Shown: piece by piece, positions 1 through 6,504 of the stretch | Layout: every line of letters starts with the position of its first letter | Position numbering within the stretch: position 1 is the stretch's first letter | Assembly: GCA_964400285.1 (NCBI GenBank) | Contig: CAYNTK010000018.1 | Coordinates: 1-17,472 of the forward strand | Direction: 5' to 3' | DNA length: 17,472 nucleotides | Origin: FEN-1279 sp964400285 | GTDB taxonomy: Bacteria; Bacteroidota; Ignavibacteria; Tepidaquicellales; Tepidaquicellaceae | Notes under the pieces: model-generated | What the model saw: the letters and a program-made list of their open reading frames with translations, nothing else | Told to the model about the DNA's origin: nothing | The model's database searches: none | Translations under genes and position numbers: made by a program

Positions 1-1
1 C

Positions 2-40
2 TCTGTTCCAACAAATAGCAATTTGAAATTTACACACTAA
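2..40 (+). CDS. possible C-terminal tail of a transposase (partial)
   Basis: An open frame runs from the window edge and ends in TAA at 38-40, giving the tail SVPTNSNLKFTH. The stop lies inside a terminal-repeat-like sequence (28-51) that recurs inverted at the other end of the window. Transposase genes often stop within or just before the element's end, so this may be the last dozen codons of an insertion-sequence transposase. Twelve residues are too few to name a family. It could equally be a chance open frame. Confidence 0.25.
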   Translation, partial: SVPTNSNLKFTH

Positions 41-51
41 ATGGAACGCTA
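28..51. repeat. left copy of a terminal-inverted-repeat-like sequence
   Basis: ATTTACACACT (28-38), five bases, then GAACGCTA (44-51). The right end of the window carries the reverse complement of both blocks with the same five-base spacing (17426-17449), so 19 of 24 positions match. If this is an insertion-sequence end, the outer tip is TAGCGTTC read leftward from position 51, and the element's body lies to the left, outside the window. No target-site duplication can be judged because the other end of the element is not visible. Confidence 0.5.
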
Positions 52-141
52 TCAATCTTTTATTGAATTAAAAATAGAATTGATAAATTTCAATAAAATC
101 AATATCTTTATGTTTATATTAAAATTTTTAGCAAGTAAAAA

Positions 142-792
142 ATGGCAGAAATTATTTTAAAAGCAGAGCGTAGAACAGAATTTAAAAAGTCTATATCTAA
201 CCAGATGAGAAAATCGGGAATAATTCCCGGTATATATTATTCATACGGCGAGGAGCCAATTCCCATTAAAGCAAGTGAACTCGCTTTAAGACCTTTAGTA
301 TTCACATCAGAATCGAATATTGTCAGTCTTCAAATTGAAGGAGAAAAAAAACCATTAAGTTGTATATTAAAAGACACTCAATTTGAACCTGTCACTGGAA
401 GGATAATTCATTTTGACTTAATTGGATTGAAAGAAGGCGAAATGATAAATATTGAAGTATCTATAATTCTAAAAGGCAATGCAATAGGAGTAAAAGAAGG
501 CGGAATTGTTCAGCATAATCTACATAAGCTTGAAATAAAATGTCTTCCACAGAATATACCACCGCATATTGATGTCGATATTACTAATTTAGGTATTGGT
601 GATTCGATAAAAGTCAGTGATATTAAAATCGAAGGTATTGAAATTTTAAACGATGAAAACGCTTCTATTGTATCGGTTGTTCCTCCTACTGTAGAAGCTA
701 AACCTGAAGAAGCTGCTACAACTGAAGGAGAAGCACCTGCAGAACCAGAAGTGATCTCAAAAGGAAAAAAAGAAGAAGCAGAAGAAAAATAA
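142..792 (+). CDS. rplY: 50S ribosomal protein L25 (general stress protein CTC type)
   Basis: Binds 5S rRNA in the large ribosomal subunit. The 216-residue product is the long CTC/TL5 form, not the roughly 95-residue E. coli form. The N-terminal L25 beta-barrel covers about residues 4-95 (start MAEIILKAERR; the "GIIPGIYYSYGEEPIPI" stretch is typical), and the C-terminal CTC domain covers about 96-180. A low-complexity tail rich in Glu, Ala and Lys (about 185-216) follows, as is common in this form. The ATG at 142 is chosen because homologs begin at this point; its leader is A-rich with no Shine-Dalgarno sequence. pth follows after 51 bases, a widespread pairing, so co-transcription is likely. 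Confidence 0.95.
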   Translation: MAEIILKAERRTEFKKSISNQMRKSGIIPGIYYSYGEEPIPIKASELALRPLVFTSESNIVSLQIEGEKKPLSCILKDTQFEPVTGRIIHFDLIGLKEGEMINIEVSIILKGNAIGVKEGGIVQHNLHKLEIKCLPQNIPPHIDVDITNLGIGDSIKVSDIKIEGIEILNDENASIVSVVPPTVEAKPEEAATTEGEAPAEPEVISKGKKEEAEEK

Positions 793-843
793 TTTTATTT
801 TTAATTTTTTCTAAAGTAGTTCCAAGAATAATTTTTAAATACT

Positions 844-1458
844 TTGAAACTAATAGTAGGTCTTGGCAATCCCGGAAAAAAGTATGAACTTACCAGACAT
901 AATATTGGTTTTCAAGTTTTAGATTATATTGCTGATTTTTTAAAAATTAAATTTAAACCCGCGAAGGGTGATTGGTTCGGGGTTTCAGGAGTATATGAAG
1001 ACAATGAGTATTACTTGATGAAACCTACAACTTTTATGAATAATAGCGGTGAGGCAGTGTTCGATTTTCTCACCAAAGTTAATATTCCATTAAATAATAT
1101 CTTAGTTGTATGCGATGATTTCCGTATTCCTCTCGGAATGATTCGCTTGAGAACAAAAGGTAGTGACGGCGGACATAATGGTGTTTCGAGCATCATTTAC
1201 CGATTGAATTCTTTGGCTTTCCCGAGAATGAGAATTGGCATTGGAAAAGATACTTTGAACAAAAATGATTATGTAGATTATGTTCTTTCCAATTTTTCAA
1301 AAGAAGATATCGAAGTTTTAAAAGATATGTTTCCGATTTATAAAGATTGTGTGTTGAGCTTTATTAGCGAAAATTTAAATGATACAATGAATAAGTTTAA
1401 TAAGCATTTTTTGAAAAAAGATGAAGAGAAAGCTGAAGAAAACACAGAAAAAAAATAA
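844..1458 (+). CDS. pth: peptidyl-tRNA hydrolase
   Basis: Hydrolyses the ester bond of peptidyl-tRNAs released from stalled ribosomes, recycling tRNA in the cytoplasm. The 204-residue protein begins MKLIVGLGNPGKKYELTRHN, the family signature. The expected active-site set is present: Asn9, catalytic His19, Asn66 in TFMN, Asp91 in the CDD motif and Asn112 in GGHNG (counterparts of E. coli Asn10, His20, Asn68, Asp93 and Asn114). The start is TTG at 844; no ATG fits, and the reading matches homologs exactly from that codon. A Lys/Glu-rich tail (about 190-204) extends past the usual end. It lies between rplY and hppA (31 bases to the next start), probably in one operon. Confidence 0.96.
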   Translation: MKLIVGLGNPGKKYELTRHNIGFQVLDYIADFLKIKFKPAKGDWFGVSGVYEDNEYYLMKPTTFMNNSGEAVFDFLTKVNIPLNNILVVCDDFRIPLGMIRLRTKGSDGGHNGVSSIIYRLNSLAFPRMRIGIGKDTLNKNDYVDYVLSNFSKEDIEVLKDMFPIYKDCVLSFISENLNDTMNKFNKHFLKKDEEKAEENTEKK

Positions 1459-1489
1459 AATATTTTTTTATAAACTAATTTAAATATAT

Positions 1490-3640
1490 ATGGAGCTAAC
1501 TTTAATCTTTTCAGTTAGTATTTTCGCTCTGCTCTTTGCCGTGTTCCTAATAAAAAACGTTATGAAACGTGATACAGGAACAGAAAAAATGCGTGAAATA
1601 TCCAACGCAATTAAAGAAGGGGCAGAAGCTTTTTTAAGAAGACAAAACAAAACAATTTTAATTCTCGCTGTTGTCTTTGCATTTTTAGTTTACATTCTTT
1701 ATATCATTCAAAAACCCGAAATTGCCGTCTGGTCTGCTGTTTCGTTTTTCTTCGGAGCTTTAAGTTCCGTCGCTTCGGGTTATATCGGTATGTGGACTTC
1801 CATTCGCAGTAACATCAGAACTGCATCGGAAGCCCGCACATCACTAAACGGTGCACTTCAAACTGCACTAAGAGGTGGAGCGGTTTCGGGGCTTTTCGTA
1901 GTTGCTCTCTCACTTCTCGGTGTAGTGGGTCTTTTTTGGTTAGCTAAAACTATTGGTGGTTTCAACCCCGAAAAAATTCCTTTCTACATTGCTGGTTACG
2001 GATTCGGTGCAAGTTTTGTAGCTCTTTTCGCTCAGCTCGGCGGTGGTATTTATACTAAAGCCGCTGACGTAGGTGCAGACCTTGTTGGAAAAGTAGAAGC
2101 AGGAATTCCCGAAGATGACCCGAGAAATCCCGCTGTCATTGCTGACCTCGTAGGTGATAATGTTGGAGACTGCGCTGGTCGTGGTGCTGATCTTTTCGAA
2201 TCCACTGCCGCCGAAAATATAGGTGCTATGATTCTAGCAACTCTTCTTTACAATTCTAACCCGGCTGTCTTCGGTGCAAATCCCGAAGCTTTGCTCGGTG
2301 TGATTCTATTCCCGATGGTCGCCCGTGCTTTCGGTCTTATTTCTTCCATCATCGGTATTATGTTTGTCAAAACGAAAGAAACCGAAGACCCGATGAATGC
2401 TCTCAATAGAGGTTATTACCTGACTTCTATCCTTGCTATGATTGGTTTTGGAGTTGCGGCATATTGGACATTTGGAACCGGTAATGTTGCAGTAAAAGCT
2501 CCTCACGCTTGGTGGCACTTCTTCATCAGTGGAGTTATTGGTGTTATTACTTCAGTTCTCTTCTTATGGATTACTCAATATTATACCGAATATAAATATA
2601 AACCTGTAAAAGATATTGCTAATGCCTGTAAAACAGGTCCTGCAACAACCATTATTCAGGGTGTTGCAGTCGGATTCGAATGTGTTGCAATTCCTGCTGT
2701 CGTTATAGCCGCCGCTATCATCGGCTCATACCTTCTCGGTATGTCGAGCGGACTTGACAATGCAGGGTTTTTCTCCACCGCAGTTGCCACGATGGGCATG
2801 CTCGGTCCCGCTGCTTACGTTCTCGCTATGGATACTTTCGGACCGATTACCGATAACGCAGGCGGTATAGTTGAAATGTCTCAACAGCCCGAAGAAATCA
2901 GGGTAAAAACCGATAGGCTCGATGCAGTTGGTAACACAACCAAAGCATTAACAAAAGGATATGCAGTCGGTTCTGCCGCACTCGCAGCATTCCTACTTTT
3001 CGAAGCGTTCATTGTCGAACTCGGTGAATATGGTATGAAAGATTTTCACGGCGTAGATATTTCCAAACCCGAAGTTTTCATCGGTGCATTAATGGGTGGT
3101 ATGCTTGTATTCCTTTTCTCCTCGTGGGCAATTAAAGCTGTTGGAAATGCCGCTCAATCCATTATTCAAAACGTCCGCGACCAGTTCAAAGCTAAACCCG
3201 GAATTCTCGCAGGAACGGATAAACCCGATTATGGTCAATGCGTTGATATAGTTGCAAAACAGGCTTTAAGAGAAATGGTAAAACCCGGCCTTCTTGTTGT
3301 CCTGATGCCCGTTGCAGTCGGATATCTTTTCAAACTTCTATATAAATGGAATGTAACCGAAACAACAGGTGCAGAAGTAGTAGCTGGTATGTTATTAATC
3401 GGTACGATTACCGGTGTTATTATGGCACTCTTCTTAAATAATTCTGGCGGTGCGTGGGATAATGCAAAGAAATTTATCGAAACAGGTATGCTTGGAGGCA
3501 AAGGTTCTGACGCTCACAAAGCAGGTGTTGTCGGTGATACAGTCGGCGACCCTTTCAAAGACACAGCCGGACCGTCACTGCACGTACTTATAAAATTACT
3601 TTCGACAGTAACGCTGGTACTGGCACCATTGTTCATCTAA
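1490..3640 (+). CDS. hppA: membrane-bound pyrophosphatase, K+-independent H+-pumping type
   Basis: Integral inner-membrane enzyme that couples hydrolysis of pyrophosphate to ion export. At 716 residues it has the family's usual length and is almost entirely hydrophobic helices (about 16 expected). Substrate and Mg2+ sites are intact: D193-V-G-A-D197...K201, the E/D-rich loop at 208-210, GDNVGD at 222-227, D657 and K660/K661 after NNSGGAW, and GDTVGDPFKD at 682-691. The cation selector reads GNTTKALT (481-488). Lys485 replaces the Ala of K+-dependent enzymes, with Thr at 488, as in the Rhodospirillum rubrum proton pump. By established family rules this predicts a K+-independent H+ pump. Glu237 in DLFES occupies the gate position. 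Base composition is richer in G+C than neighbouring genes. It is the last gene before the terminator at 3693. Confidence 0.97.
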   Translation: MELTLIFSVSIFALLFAVFLIKNVMKRDTGTEKMREISNAIKEGAEAFLRRQNKTILILAVVFAFLVYILYIIQKPEIAVWSAVSFFFGALSSVASGYIGMWTSIRSNIRTASEARTSLNGALQTALRGGAVSGLFVVALSLLGVVGLFWLAKTIGGFNPEKIPFYIAGYGFGASFVALFAQLGGGIYTKAADVGADLVGKVEAGIPEDDPRNPAVIADLVGDNVGDCAGRGADLFESTAAENIGAMILATLLYNSNPAVFGANPEALLGVILFPMVARAFGLISSIIGIMFVKTKETEDPMNALNRGYYLTSILAMIGFGVAAYWTFGTGNVAVKAPHAWWHFFISGVIGVITSVLFLWITQYYTEYKYKPVKDIANACKTGPATTIIQGVAVGFECVAIPAVVIAAAIIGSYLLGMSSGLDNAGFFSTAVATMGMLGPAAYVLAMDTFGPITDNAGGIVEMSQQPEEIRVKTDRLDAVGNTTKALTKGYAVGSAALAAFLLFEAFIVELGEYGMKDFHGVDISKPEVFIGALMGGMLVFLFSSWAIKAVGNAAQSIIQNVRDQFKAKPGILAGTDKPDYGQCVDIVAKQALREMVKPGLLVVLMPVAVGYLFKLLYKWNVTETTGAEVVAGMLLIGTITGVIMALFLNNSGGAWDNAKKFIETGMLGGKGSDAHKAGVVGDTVGDPFKDTAGPSLHVLIKLLSTVTLVLAPLFI

Positions 3641-3655
3641 AAAAATAAGACCCTC

Positions 3656-3679
3656 GTTACTACGCTCAAGCGTAGTAAC
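3656..3679. repeat. perfect 10-bp inverted repeat (hairpin)
   Basis: GTTACTACGC (3656-3665), loop TCAA, GCGTAGTAAC (3670-3679). It begins 15 bases after the hppA stop and has no T-run directly after it, so it is not a classical terminator alone. It may protect the 3' end of the message or be a REP-like palindrome. Confidence 0.75.
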
Positions 3680-3692
3680 AAATAATTATTTT

Positions 3693-3725
3693 CGTTCCCA
3701 AAGTCCTCTTTGGGAACGTTTTTTT
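3693..3725 (+). terminator. rho-independent terminator of the rplY-pth-hppA unit
   Basis: A perfect 11-bp stem, CGTTCCCAAAG / CTTTGGGAACG, with a TCCT loop (3704-3707) and seven T residues at 3719-3725. It lies 52 bases after the hppA stop codon and is the natural end of that transcript. Confidence 0.9.
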
Positions 3726-3751
3726 ATTCCCCAATCGTTTGTCATTATCCT

Positions 3752-3786
3752 CGTCCCAAAGTTCTCTTTTGGAAACACGTTTTTTT
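3752..3786 (+). terminator. decayed second copy of the same terminator hairpin
   Basis: CGTCCCAAAG, loop TTCT, CTTTTGGAAACACG, then seven T residues (3780-3786). It matches the upstream hairpin with a few changes and starts 59 bases after it. The following bases (ATACCCCAA here, ATTCCCCAA upstream) also match, so the unit appears to be a tandem duplication that has drifted. Pairing is now imperfect, with bulges. Confidence 0.6.
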
Positions 3787-3817
3787 ATATACCCCAACCT
3801 TATTATACATTACTTAT

Positions 3818-3843
3818 TATTCATTATTTAATATTCATTATTT
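3818..3843. repeat. short direct repeat, 12 bp twice
   Basis: TATTCATTATTT occurs at 3818-3829 and again at 3832-3843, separated by AA. It lies in the AT-rich stretch just before the mrr remnant. It may be slippage or a scar near the deletion that removed the 5' end of that gene. Confidence 0.6.
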
Positions 3844-3864
3844 GACTTTGATGTTTTTTTTTGA

Positions 3865-4595
3865 TGGGCAAAACAGTATTTACTAAAAGCTGGTTTGTTA
3901 GAATCAATACGTCGCTCTGTTTTTAAAATTACCGAAAGAGGAAAAAATTTACTTATTCAAAACCCTAAACAAATTAATATAGATTTATTAAGACAATTTC
4001 CTGAATTTATTGAATTTATAACTCCAAATATTGAAGTAGAAGAGATAGAACCAGAACAAAGAATAGACAATTTACAAATTACACCTGAAGAAACATTAGA
4101 GAACTCTTATCAGAATATTCGAAGAACTTTAGCTCAAGAACTTTTATTGAAAATAAAACAAATCCACCAACATTTTTTGAACAACTTGTTGTTGAATTAT
4201 TAGTTAAAATGGGTTATGGAGGTTCTTTAAAAGATGCTGGTAGAGCTACAAGATTAACAGGCGATGAAGGTATAGATGGTATAATTAAAGAAGATAAATT
4301 AGGGCTTGATTTTATTTACATTCAAGCAAAACGTTGGGATAATCAAACAGTTGGAAGACCAGAAATTCAGTTATTCGTAGGAGCATTAGAAGCTCGCCGT
4401 GCTAATAAAGGTATTTTTATTACAACTTCACAATTTTCTGAGCACGCTAAAGAATATGTAAACGAAATTACAAAAAAAGTTATTCTTATTGACGGAGAAC
4501 AACTTGCAAACTTTATGATTGATTATAATTTAGGTGTTTCAACTTTTGCTACTTACGAATTAAAGAAAATCGATAATGATTATTTTGGGGAGTAA
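3865..4595 (+). pseudogene. mrr: mrr restriction endonuclease remnant, 5'-truncated and frameshifted
   Basis: Mrr-type enzymes cut methylated DNA and carry an N-terminal winged-helix domain followed by a PD-(D/E)xK nuclease domain. Homology begins abruptly at WAKQYLLKAGLLES (3865 onward). A TGA sits immediately upstream (3862-3864) and no start codon is available, so roughly the first 70 residues expected for the family are missing. The first frame runs through KITERGKNLL and LRQFPEFIEF to LAQELLLKIK. It is then lost, and homology resumes one frame over as NPPTFFEQLVVELLVKMGYGG. One base missing from the A-run at about 4155-4158 would restore the frame. The nuclease part looks intact: GDEGIDGI with the catalytic Asp, IYIQAKRW with the QxK motif, then the family-typical ending SxDYFGE. 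Palindromic repeats lie on both sides. An assembly error could explain the single-base shift but not the missing 5' end. Confidence 0.88.
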
Positions 4596-4653
4596 AATAA
4601 AATATTTTTTACCTGCATTATAAAAATAATAATACTGTTATAGATTTATTTTT

Positions 4654-4700
4654 CTGTTGTTGTCAGTGTTAAAGTCCTGCTCTTTGGACGCTACCAACAG
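4654..4700. repeat. long imperfect hairpin downstream of the mrr remnant
   Basis: The outer arms CTGTTG (4654-4659) and CAACAG (4695-4700) pair, and the inner arms GTCC (4674-4677) and GGAC (4686-4689) pair around an 8-base loop. The core AAAGTCCT...CTTTGG resembles the core of the hairpin at 3693-3718 (AAAGTCCTCTTTGG). It may belong to the same class of genome-wide palindromes or be a weak terminator. Confidence 0.45.
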
Positions 4701-4748
4701 CATTATATCTTATAATCATTTAACATTTAACATCTAAAAAATTTTCCC

Positions 4749-4787
4749 TTGACATTTCAAAATAAATACCATATATTATTATGGTAT
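4749..4787 (+). promoter_or_regulatory. orphan sigma70-like promoter with overlapping operator-like palindrome
   Basis: TTGACA (4749-4754), a 17-base spacer, then TATATT (4772-4777) is a near-consensus -35/-10 pair. An inverted repeat, ATACCATA (4766-4773) and TATGGTAT (4780-4787) with a 6-base spacer, covers the -10 box, as expected for an autorepressor site. I know of similar palindromes in front of type II toxin-antitoxin operons, but no such gene follows here; only short open frames (for example 4824-4880, 18 codons) are present. Activity is inferred, not shown. Confidence 0.5.
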
Positions 4788-5199
4788 ATTAAAGTTCTTT
4801 AAAATAAAAGCCCGGGAATTGGTATGCCATCCACCCAAAAAAGTTGTACAAAAAATGGTGCAAAAAAAATTCACTTTTAATTTAAGCATTGCTCCATATC
4901 ATTGATTATATGCTAAATCTTAGTACTTTGTGTCCCGTTAGCGTGATACGAAAAAAGTGTTCGTTTTTTGCTCGTTTTTAAACAAGGAAAACAAAAGTAC
5001 TACAAAATTACTACACTTTTTTTTCACTTTTATAATAAATGTGGAATTTGTACTAAATCGCTATTTTGGAAAGAAATAAATAACACCACACTACGGCGGG
5101 TATATTGGATTATTATTTCGATTTTCTTTAATTCTTTTATCCTTTTGCGATTTCTGATAATGGAAAAGTTTTCCTCCGTACCGTCAGTGGTGATAAGAA
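4788..5199. other. gene-free AT-rich stretch
   Basis: I find no gene I can support between the orphan promoter and the stop codon of the small exported protein at 5200. An open frame of 96 codons (4968-5258, +) has no recognisable features, is very rich in Phe, Ile, Tyr and Lys, and overlaps the real gene on the opposite strand. An inverted pair, AGTACTTT (4922-4929) and AAAGTACT (4994-5001), and the close direct repeat ACTAC around 5000-5016 are present. The stretch may be debris of a lost mobile segment, given the mrr remnant beside it, but nothing proves that. Confidence 0.4.
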
Positions 5200-5706
5200 T
5201 TACTTCTCCTTTGCTTCCCAGATTCTTATATCCGCAAGTTCGTTATCGTAAAATGTAAAGGCAATTCCCAGATTGTTATACTCGAGATAATATTCGTGTG
5301 CACCGGGAAAAGTGCCGTATTGAGATACAATCGAATTCCCTATTCTGCTTGGCTTTCCGTACAAACGCATCACTTCGGGTATAGTGCTTGTAAATCCGAT
5401 TTTTTTATCCGTAACTCCGTCAAAAGTCATATGAGTCTTCGAGCGGAATAATAAAAATATTGTATTCACTTTACCGTCTCGGAAAGCCACTTCCAGTCCT
5501 TTTTCGTAAAAATCCATATAAACGCCTTCGTATTTGGAAGGTTTTCCGAATTTTTCGATTAAATCATCCGAACTGCTTCCTATTTTACAGTCCTCAAACC
5601 CCTCGCCCGGTTTTATCGTATATACGGGTTTCGACTGGGAAAATAAATTTTGATTTGCTAACAAAAATAAAAAAAGTAATAACAAAAAAGAAGTTATGTT
5701 TTTCAT
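5200..5706 (-). CDS. small exported protein with two internal GKPS repeats
   Basis: Function unknown. The 168-residue product starts MKNITSFLLLLFLFLLANQ, a clear signal peptide ending near LFSQ (residue 24), so it is likely periplasmic. The mature part holds two copies of one motif. Residues 41-85 read KIGSS..DDLIEKFGKPSKYEG..., ending in GLEVAFRDGKVNTIFL. Residues 102-163 read KIGFTS..PEVMRLYGKPSRIGN..., ending in LGIAFTFYDNELADIRIW. The layout (a GI-type turn, a helix ending in FGKP or YGKP, then a beta hairpin) resembles BamE/SmpA-like small domains, but I cannot assign it to a named family. There is no lipobox; Cys40 is the only cysteine. It stands alone between the degenerate mrr region and rsmG, divergent from rsmG with 156 AT-rich bases between their starts. 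Confidence 0.8.
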   Translation of the reverse strand: MKNITSFLLLLFLFLLANQNLFSQSKPVYTIKPGEGFEDCKIGSSSDDLIEKFGKPSKYEGVYMDFYEKGLEVAFRDGKVNTIFLLFRSKTHMTFDGVTDKKIGFTSTIPEVMRLYGKPSRIGNSIVSQYGTFPGAHEYYLEYNNLGIAFTFYDNELADIRIWEAKEK

Positions 5707-5862
5707 AAATATATTTTTTTAAGTTTTTTCCTCCGAATTATTTCTAAAATAACTCTTTTTATTTTTTTTATCAATTTATGTTTTCTTATGTATTTATTTT
5801 TTATTTTCTCGGCTCTTAATTTTCATATTTAATTTTTAATTAATAATTCACATTTTGAATTT

Positions 5863-6504
5863 ATGAAATTGTTAAAAATATTTTTAAAGGAAGTACTTAA
5901 AATAGAAGATGAAATTATTTACGAAAAATTTTCTCTTTATAATAAACTTCTTCTCGAATGGAATTCCAAAATAAACCTTATATCCAGAAATTCCGAATCT
6001 ATCGAAGCACAAGTTTTGAATTCGATTTTTTTCCTAACAAAATACAATTTCCCCCGAAATGCTAATATTATAGATGTTGGCACCGGAGGTGGATTTCCGG
6101 GTATACCATTAAAAATATTGCGAAATGATTTAAGAATTACTTTAAACGATTCTATTAGTAAAAAAACGATTGCTATTAAAGATATTGTAAATAATCTTGA
6201 ACTTAAAGAAACAAAGATTATTTGCGGGCGAGCTGAAACATTATCTAAAGAATCTTCGTTTAAAAAGAAATTCGATATAGTAATTGCAAAATCCGTAGCA
6301 ACTCTGGACAAATTATACATCTGGACAAAACTATTTTTAAAAGATAATGGTGAAATGATTTTTATAAAAGGCGGTGATATTTCAAATGAATTAGAAAAAC
6401 TTAAAAAGAAAAATAAAAATATGAAGTTCGAAGTAGTCGAGTTTTTATTCGATGATATCTATAAAATAGAAGATAAAAAAATTGTATTAATTAAAAATAA
6501 TTAA
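5863..6504 (+). CDS. rsmG: 16S rRNA (guanine-527-N7)-methyltransferase
   Basis: Methylates N7 of G527 in 16S rRNA using S-adenosylmethionine (family formerly called GidB). At 213 residues it has the normal length. Recognisable parts are the N-terminal LEWNSKINLIS motif (31-41) and the SAM-binding loop DVGTGGGFPGIPLKI (71-85), which usually reads DVGSGAGFPGIPL. NDS..SKK (95-101), GRAE (122-125) and the AKSVATL segment (142-148) follow, the last replacing the more common ARAVA. The ATG at 5863 matches the family start. The next gene's ATG follows the TAA with no intervening base, so the two are almost certainly co-transcribed. A divergent promoter pair probably lies in 5707-5862. Confidence 0.94.
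   Translation: MKLLKIFLKEVLKIEDEIIYEKFSLYNKLLLEWNSKINLISRNSESIEAQVLNSIFFLTKYNFPRNANIIDVGTGGGFPGIPLKILRNDLRITLNDSISKKTIAIKDIVNNLELKETKIICGRAETLSKESSFKKKFDIVIAKSVATLDKLYIWTKLFLKDNGEMIFIKGGDISNELEKLKKKNKNMKFEVVEFLFDDIYKIEDKKIVLIKNN

Noticed and set aside
59..97. 9-bp inverted repeat TTTATTGAA / TTCAATAAA before rplY
   Set aside because: Pure A/T-biased arms with a 21-base spacer; expected by chance in such AT-rich sequence.
3895..4595. Two separate intact genes or a programmed frameshift in the mrr region
   Set aside because: Both parts align end to end with one Mrr protein, the 5' end is missing, and the A-run at the shift is only four bases with no slippery heptamer.
4810..4842. tRNA- or attachment-site-like string (CCCGGGAATT...CCACCCA)
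   Set aside because: No cloverleaf arms or T-loop can be formed around it, and no matching second copy is present in the window.
4968..5258. 96-codon open frame on the + strand
   Set aside because: It overlaps the well-supported exported protein gene on the other strand, has no recognisable motif and shows AT-driven composition (Phe, Ile, Tyr, Lys).
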